19,619 nt of DNA, taken from contig JAKLQT010000093.1 of NCBI GenBank assembly GCA_022013205.1, positions 1-19,619 on the forward strand. The letters are read 5' to 3'. The stretch comes from Candidatus Omnitrophota bacterium. Lineage in GTDB: Bacteria; Omnitrophota; Gorgyraeia; B26-G9. Below, in pieces: positions 16,319-19,619 of this stretch. The position numbers and the translations under genes were made by a program. The notes under the pieces are model-generated. The model worked only from the letters and a program-made list of their open reading frames with translations, was not told the origin of the DNA and made no database searches. How positions within the stretch are numbered: the stretch's first letter is position 1; each line of letters opens with the position of its first letter.

Positions 16319-16960
16319 TTAAACGTAATCTGCTAAAAAACTCTCTCCATACAAAGGCGCCTTGAGAATTAATTCCATATCGTCTTCTTTGAATAAAAAA
16401 GGCTTAACCTGAAGAGCAAGTTGTTTTAACTCTTTTTCATCCATACTTTTCAAATAAGACAAAATAGTATCTTTAGCCGGAAGACTAATATTGTTTGCCT
16501 TCACTTTAGATTCAGTGATAAGTTCCCAATTGGGTTTATTAATCTCTACTTTGATCATTAAATTCATTCCGCGCTTATCAGAAATGCTATATTTTTCTAT
16601 AACATCGTAAAAAATCAACTTGGCCGTAAAAAGGTTATTACGTTTTACGCAGGAAAGTGTTACGGAAAATCCTTCTTTGGATATATCTTCTCTGACTGTT
16701 TTCAGGATATCCTCAAATTCTTGATAACCCAAGCCTGTTGTATTAAAATCGAGATCTTCTGAAAATCGGGGCATTCTATAAAAATATCTCATCGCGGTAC
16801 CGCCCATAAAAAAGAAATGCTTGCCGAATTTACGATTATAAATTGAACTTAAGGCCATAATTTGTAAATACTCTCTTACAATCGCTCTTTTCTTAATAAC
16901 CGGAAGAGCATTGCTCTTTGCTTCTTCTAAAAGGTATTCCATGCTTAACATTTTGCCCAT
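16319..16960 (-). CDS. abiEii: AbiEii/AbiGii-type nucleotidyltransferase toxin
   Basis: This is the toxin of a type IV AbiE-like system. AbiEii proteins are nucleotidyltransferase-fold enzymes that arrest growth, with abortive phage infection as the known outcome. In the 213-residue product, FMGGTAMRYFYRMPRFSEDLDF (about 51-72) contains the GG-T and S-x-D-x-D active-site signature, with Asp69 and Asp71. A Lys-rich region and KVEINKP (137-143) follow. I do not see the usual C-terminal EK-x-A-L...RD-x-YD segment, and the protein is on the short side, so the toxin may be a divergent short form or degraded. The ATG at 16958-16960 overlaps the antitoxin gene by 16 bases. In-frame ATGs at 16949-16951 and 16940-16942 are alternatives, and no strong ribosome site distinguishes them. 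Confidence 0.8.
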   Translation of the reverse strand: MGKMLSMEYLLEEAKSNALPVIKKRAIVREYLQIMALSSIYNRKFGKHFFFMGGTAMRYFYRMPRFSEDLDFNTTGLGYQEFEDILKTVREDISKEGFSVTLSCVKRNNLFTAKLIFYDVIEKYSISDKRGMNLMIKVEINKPNWELITESKVKANNISLPAKDTILSYLKSMDEKELKQLALQVKPFLFKEDDMELILKAPLYGESFLADYV

Positions 16961-17574
16961 TTCTTTAATCTCTTTAATGCAGTTACTGTTTTATTATTAA
17001 AAAATTTAGCGTATTTTGACACTTTGCTCCAACTTAGTTTTTTAAGAATCTGTTTATCAAATCTTTCTTCATCGAAATTCAAAGAATCTTTTCGGCGGAC
17101 AGAAAAATAAATAAAATCCACCAATGCTTTTTCTGTGTCCGCAATAAAAATCTTGACGCCCTCATATAACATCAGTTTATAACCGGTAAATGCCCTTTTT
17201 TGGCAGCTTCTATAAGAAAACCAGCCATACTTATTTTTAAACTCCCGAGTTGTCCGTGTTGTCACGGAAGTTACCTGAGCAGCTATATCGGGAATCAAGC
17301 CATAAATAGACAATGCTGCCTCAAGAGAAACATATGAAGGTGAATAAAGCTTATTAGCCACATAAACATCAGGGATATTCAACTCTAAGCCCGAGTCGAC
17401 AAACTCATACAAATTTCTTTTTAGCTTTACAAACCGGCCCGTTTTAACCCAGCGAGTTAAGTCATTCTTGCTGGTTTTTAATTTTTCCTTTGGAAAAAGG
17501 TTTTCTACATCCCTTAAAGAAAAAATAAACAATTTATTCTTTTTTAAAGCAGAAGCAAGGTCAAGATATTTCAT
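16945..17574 (-). CDS. abiEi: AbiEi-type antitoxin with winged-helix N-terminus
   Basis: This 209-residue protein precedes and overlaps the AbiEii gene, the classical antitoxin-toxin order. AbiEi antitoxins repress their own promoter through an N-terminal winged helix and neutralise the toxin with the C-terminal part. Residues 1-60 have the expected helix-helix-helix-wing pattern (LTRWVKTGRFVKLKRNLYEF at about 39-58). Hallmarks of the family then follow: YVSLEAALSIYGLIPD (81-96), TTRTTREF (105-112), EKALVDFIYF (148-157). The ATG at 17572-17574 has AAGGA about ten bases upstream. A sigma70-like promoter and a perfect inverted repeat overlapping its -10 lie just upstream and fit autoregulation. 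Length is typical. Confidence 0.85.
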   Translation of the reverse strand: MKYLDLASALKKNKLFIFSLRDVENLFPKEKLKTSKNDLTRWVKTGRFVKLKRNLYEFVDSGLELNIPDVYVANKLYSPSYVSLEAALSIYGLIPDIAAQVTSVTTRTTREFKNKYGWFSYRSCQKRAFTGYKLMLYEGVKIFIADTEKALVDFIYFSVRRKDSLNFDEERFDKQILKKLSWSKVSKYAKFFNNKTVTALKRLKKWAKC

Positions 17575-17590
17575 TTGTATAAATCCTTAT

Positions 17591-17605
17591 TATTAGGGAC
17601 TAATA
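17591..17605. promoter_or_regulatory. Candidate AbiEi operator, perfect 6-base inverted repeat
   Basis: TATTAG-GGA-CTAATA is a perfect palindrome with a 3-base centre. It overlaps the predicted -10 and transcription start of the antitoxin gene. AbiEi proteins are known to bind inverted repeats in their own promoter, so this is the natural candidate site. A second copy was not found nearby. Confidence 0.5.
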
Positions 17606-17630
17606 GAAATAAGCATACAGCATATATCAA
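17602..17630 (-). promoter_or_regulatory. Predicted sigma70-like promoter for abiEi-abiEii
   Basis: On the minus strand, -35 TTGATA (17625-17630) and -10 TCTATT (17602-17607) are separated by 17 bases. A start near 17595 would leave a ~20-base leader that includes the AAGGA ribosome site. The -10 is imperfect (4 of 6). Confidence 0.45.
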
Positions 17631-17641
17631 TGGTATGAACC

Positions 17642-17770
17642 CCAGGGCAAGCCCTGGACCCTTTTTCCGCAGCAAGCTGCGGGGAATTAAACCAAAGACC
17701 CTTCGACTCCTTTCAGTCGCTCAGGGTCAATTCGCACTATGACTTATCAGCGCTTCGCTCTATAAGTCAT
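17642..17770. repeat. Cluster of four consecutive hairpin-forming palindromes
   Basis: Four separate inverted repeats fill the 129 bases. (1) Arms CCAGGGC/GCCCTGG (17642-17657). (2) Arms CCGCAGC/GCTGCGG (17667-17682). (3) Arms GACCCT/AGGGTC with inner CGACT/AGTCG (17697-17728). (4) Arms ATGACTTAT/ATAAGTCAT with inner AGCG/CGCT (17739-17770). The first two share the central GCAAGC. They lie between the ATPase stop and the AbiE promoter. They look like accumulated REP/MITE-type intergenic elements rather than one regulatory RNA. Confidence 0.75.
17697..17728 (-). terminator. Candidate terminator downstream of the ATPase gene
   Basis: The third hairpin of the cluster, read on the minus strand, has a two-part stem (GACCCT/AGGGTC and CGACT/AGTCG, with a 6-base loop) followed at once by TTTGGTTTAATT. 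The T tract is interrupted, so it is a moderate terminator. It would separate the ATPase transcript from the AbiE promoter. Confidence 0.4.
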
Positions 17771-17782
17771 TTGCTCATTGAT

Positions 17783-19099
17783 TTAAAAACGAGAAACCAA
17801 ATACAACGGATACCGGTGAACTTTATTAACCGGATCAAGCGACAAGTTATTCGCGCTGAAGATCGTTCTGTATTTGGGACTATACTTTTGAGCAAAAACT
17901 TTTAAACTTTTTGCCTGAGTTACACCCCCAGATTTAATTTCAACAGGAAGGACATCCCCGTTAACCTCTCTCAAGAACTCTACCTCCGCAGTCCCTTCTT
18001 TCCAGCAATACAGTTCCTTCACTCCCGAACAAATAAACTCCTGAGCAACAAAATTTTCCGCGAAGTATCCTTTGTAGGAACCATATTCATACTCCATGAT
18101 AGTCTTTGGGGGTAAATCACTTAAGGCACCTAACAAGCCAACATCAAAAACATACAGCTTAAAACTGTTTTCCGTAGCATACGCGGCAAAAGGAAGTTGT
18201 CCGCTATTGACGATACGCGCTTTTATAATAAGGCCGACTACAACTAGCCAGTCGATACACCCTGCTAATCTTGAATACCTTCTAACTCCGGGAATAATCC
18301 CTTTGAACTTAAACTTCGCGGCAGAACCATCATGTTCCCTGGCTAATTGCGCGGGGATATTGCGCCACAATCTTTCGATATGCATAGAGTTCTGCTTACC
18401 AGAATGTTTTGCTATATCAGCGATATAAGTTGATATTAAATTATACTGCTTTTCTCTCACTTTTTGCAACGCGTTAAATAAATCGTCTTTATATTCCACA
18501 AAGGTTTTAACAATTTCCGGCAGGCCTCCTACGATAAAATATATTTTTAATTGTTCCCAAAGATGGCTATGAATAATCTGGGGTATGGACTCAAATTTCT
18601 TACGGCTACTAAGAAATTCAAATGATTTAGCATCCCCTGTGCCTTTCAAAAACTCTTCAAATGACAGGGGGAACATATTTAGAAATTCAACCTTCCCAAC
18701 AGGAAAAGATTCATCAGACAGATGGATTCCCAGCAGTGAACCTGCCGCGCAAATGGCTAATTCGGGTAACTCTTCCTGAAAATATTTTAAACTGGTTAAA
18801 GCCCTGGGAACATTTTGAATTTCATCAAAAATAACAAGGCCAGTGTCTTTATTAATAGAAGTATTAAGGTGAAAACTTAAATCACGAAGTATATCGAAAG
18901 GAGCAATATCTCCTTCAAAAATCTTCGCCAATTGTTTATTTTTCTCAAAATTCAGGTAATGCGTTTGAGGAAAACATTCTTTGCCAAAAGCTTGGAGTAT
19001 ATAAGTCTTTCCAACCTGGCGCGCTCCTTTGATAATAAGCGGTTTTCGGTCTTTTTTATTTTTCCATTCTTTCAGTTTATTCCAAACATTTCTTTCCAT
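17783..19099 (-). CDS. AAA ATPase with DUF4143 C-terminus
   Basis: This family couples a P-loop AAA domain to a C-terminal PD-(D/E)XK-like fold. It is very common in accessory regions of bacterial and archaeal genomes, with no settled function. The 438-residue protein has Walker A GARQVGKT (25-32), Walker B LVIFDEIQ (88-95), the sensor-like CAAGSLLG (117-124), a central winged-helix region (about 220-300), then FAENFVAQEF (346-355), AEVEFL (371-376) and VEIKSGG (386-392). The last three give the Glu...(D/E)-x-(D/E)...E-x-K layout of the nuclease-like fold. Length is usual. It has its own promoter so close to the ATG that the mRNA may be leaderless, and no ribosome site is evident. It lies beside an AbiE toxin-antitoxin pair but is separated by hairpins, so a joint function is not implied. 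Confidence 0.85.
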   Translation of the reverse strand: MERNVWNKLKEWKNKKDRKPLIIKGARQVGKTYILQAFGKECFPQTHYLNFEKNKQLAKIFEGDIAPFDILRDLSFHLNTSINKDTGLVIFDEIQNVPRALTSLKYFQEELPELAICAAGSLLGIHLSDESFPVGKVEFLNMFPLSFEEFLKGTGDAKSFEFLSSRKKFESIPQIIHSHLWEQLKIYFIVGGLPEIVKTFVEYKDDLFNALQKVREKQYNLISTYIADIAKHSGKQNSMHIERLWRNIPAQLAREHDGSAAKFKFKGIIPGVRRYSRLAGCIDWLVVVGLIIKARIVNSGQLPFAAYATENSFKLYVFDVGLLGALSDLPPKTIMEYEYGSYKGYFAENFVAQEFICSGVKELYCWKEGTAEVEFLREVNGDVLPVEIKSGGVTQAKSLKVFAQKYSPKYRTIFSANNLSLDPVNKVHRYPLYLVSRF

Positions 19100-19105
19100 A
19101 ATTAA

Positions 19106-19134
19106 ATTATGCCTTATTTGTACACTTTTTGCAA
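19106..19134 (-). promoter_or_regulatory. Predicted promoter of the ATPase gene (leaderless arrangement)
   Basis: On the minus strand, -35 TTGCAA (19129-19134), a 17-base spacer and -10 CATAAT (19106-19111) precede the ATG by only six bases. Transcription would therefore begin at or next to the start codon. The absence of a ribosome site at normal spacing agrees with this. Confidence 0.5.
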
Positions 19135-19220
19135 TGACTTTTTGTATTTTTTATACATTTATAGATACGTCTTTATGTAATTCAAAATAAGCCATAAGAT
19201 GCAAATGCGTAACTTTAATC

Positions 19221-19248
19221 GCTACAAGCTGCAGGCTGCAAGCCGTAA
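19221..19248. repeat. Degenerate 7-base tandem repeat (GCTACAA-GCTGCAG-GCTGCAA-GCCGTAA)
   Basis: Four consecutive heptamers share the pattern GCYRCAR, the last being the most divergent. The same unit recurs at 16251-16271, on the other side of the toxin/ATPase island. Confidence 0.75.
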
Positions 19249-19337
19249 CGTCACAAAAACACAAGCTGTCTCTAATCTTACTCTTGACTTTATATTTTTA
19301 TCCATATATACTTTAAACAGAGGTGAAACATAATGGG

Positions 19338-19374
19338 ACATACTATAAAAGTTTGCTATTCATGGACGTCAACT
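19338..19374 (+). repeat. Dispersed direct repeat, copy B (right flank of toxin/ATPase island)
   Basis: Blocks ACATACTATAAAAG (19338-19351), TTGCTATTC (19353-19361) and CGTCAACT (19367-19374) match copy A at 16122-16167 in order and orientation. This copy is shorter between blocks. The strand is arbitrary. Confidence 0.75.
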
Positions 19375-19500
19375 GTTATTCCCCTTCCCTTTTGCCTTCT
19401 GAGCTTAACCGCTTCAATTATTTCCAATTTTCTATATGAACACTGTTCAAAAACATTCTGGATAAACACAGTTCAAATGATTCCTTCTTATTTATAAATC

Positions 19501-19541
19501 CACAAATTACGATCCACAGATTACGCAGATTACACTGATTT
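19501..19541. repeat. 9-base-period repeat around CAGATTA
   Basis: CACAGATTA, CGCAGATTA and CACTGATTT follow one another at 19515-19541, with CACAAATTA at 19501-19509 five bases earlier. From memory, similar 'CACAGATTACGCAGATTAC' intergenic repeats occur in several unrelated environmental bacteria; this was not checked here. Confidence 0.6.
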
Positions 19542-19619
19542 TAAACCAGAGCACCCGGGCGCCAGTTTACAGTCAAAGTTCATAGTTCTTAATAAAACAC
19601 GAATTAGCACAAAAATTTA

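Larger units (their letters stand above)
19100..19619. other. 520-base intergenic/edge region with repeats, no supported gene
   Basis: After the ATPase promoter come a 7-base-period array (19221-19248), copy B of the dispersed repeat (19338-19374), a GAACA-C-TGTTC palindrome (19438-19448) and a 9-base-period repeat (19501-19541). One 54-codon frame with a ribosome-site-like sequence is discussed under rejected items. Nothing else was seen up to the window end. Confidence 0.65.

Noticed and set aside
17642..17770. CRISPR-like array
   Set aside because: The four palindromes differ in sequence, there are no regular spacers, and no cas genes are present.
16319..19099. AbiEi, AbiEii and the ATPase as one three-gene defence operon
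   Set aside because: The ATPase has its own promoter and is separated from abiEi by ~200 bases of hairpins and a second promoter. Shared location does not show shared function.
19438..19448. GAACA-C-TGTTC palindrome resembling a LexA (SOS) box
   Set aside because: The Gram-positive-type LexA box needs four bases between GAAC and GTTC; here there are three, and no gene start lies close by.
19333..19497. Plus-strand frame of 54 codons with a GAGGTG ribosome-site-like sequence upstream
   Set aside because: It starts just before the dispersed repeat copy and runs through it; the other repeat copy keeps no such frame; and the protein has no recognisable pattern. It is probably chance.

Overview
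The window is AT-rich bacterial DNA in which every gene I can support lies on the minus strand, so transcription runs from the right end to the left. It uses the standard code with TGA as stop. Genes inside the sugar block are tightly packed, many with 4-base ATGA/GTGA overlaps. An ABC-transporter-type surface polysaccharide cluster, secreted PKD-rich proteins and short tandem repeats in the gaps suggest an uncultured Gram-negative bacterium. Omnitrophota or a related environmental phylum would fit, but this is a low-confidence guess from gene style. No rRNA, tRNA, CRISPR array or complete insertion sequence was seen.

Region 1 (1-11337) is a surface-glycan export and assembly cluster. In transcription order it holds: a GT4 glycosyltransferase; a WbpG/PseA-type sugar amidotransferase; the exporter permease (Wzm-like); the exporter ATPase with a C-terminal carbohydrate-binding domain (Wzt-like); an asparagine-synthase-like enzyme whose N-terminal glutaminase nucleophile is missing; an ATP-grasp ligase; then GT4, GT2, GT2 and GT4 glycosyltransferases; and the first 12 codons of another gene cut by the window edge. 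The likely flow is glycan assembly on a lipid carrier in the cytoplasm, nitrogen or amide decoration by the amidotransferase/ligase enzymes, and recognition and export by the ABC transporter.

Region 2 (11420-15768) holds two secreted proteins, probably co-transcribed. One is a 1193-residue protein with three golvesin/Xly-like carbohydrate-binding-type modules and five PKD-like domains around a core. The core looks like a caspase-like (His/Cys) fold split by inserted modules. The other is a 235-residue periplasmic protein with HEAT-like helices. Both have a signal peptide with an Ala|Gln-Glu cleavage site.

Region 3 (16122-19374) is a small defence/toxin-antitoxin island: AbiEii nucleotidyltransferase toxin, AbiEi winged-helix antitoxin, and a separately promoted AAA ATPase with a DUF4143/PD-(D/E)XK-like C-terminus. 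It is bracketed by two copies of an imperfect ~45-base direct repeat. Its gaps are full of hairpins and 7-base-period tandem repeats, which suggests an accessory insertion.
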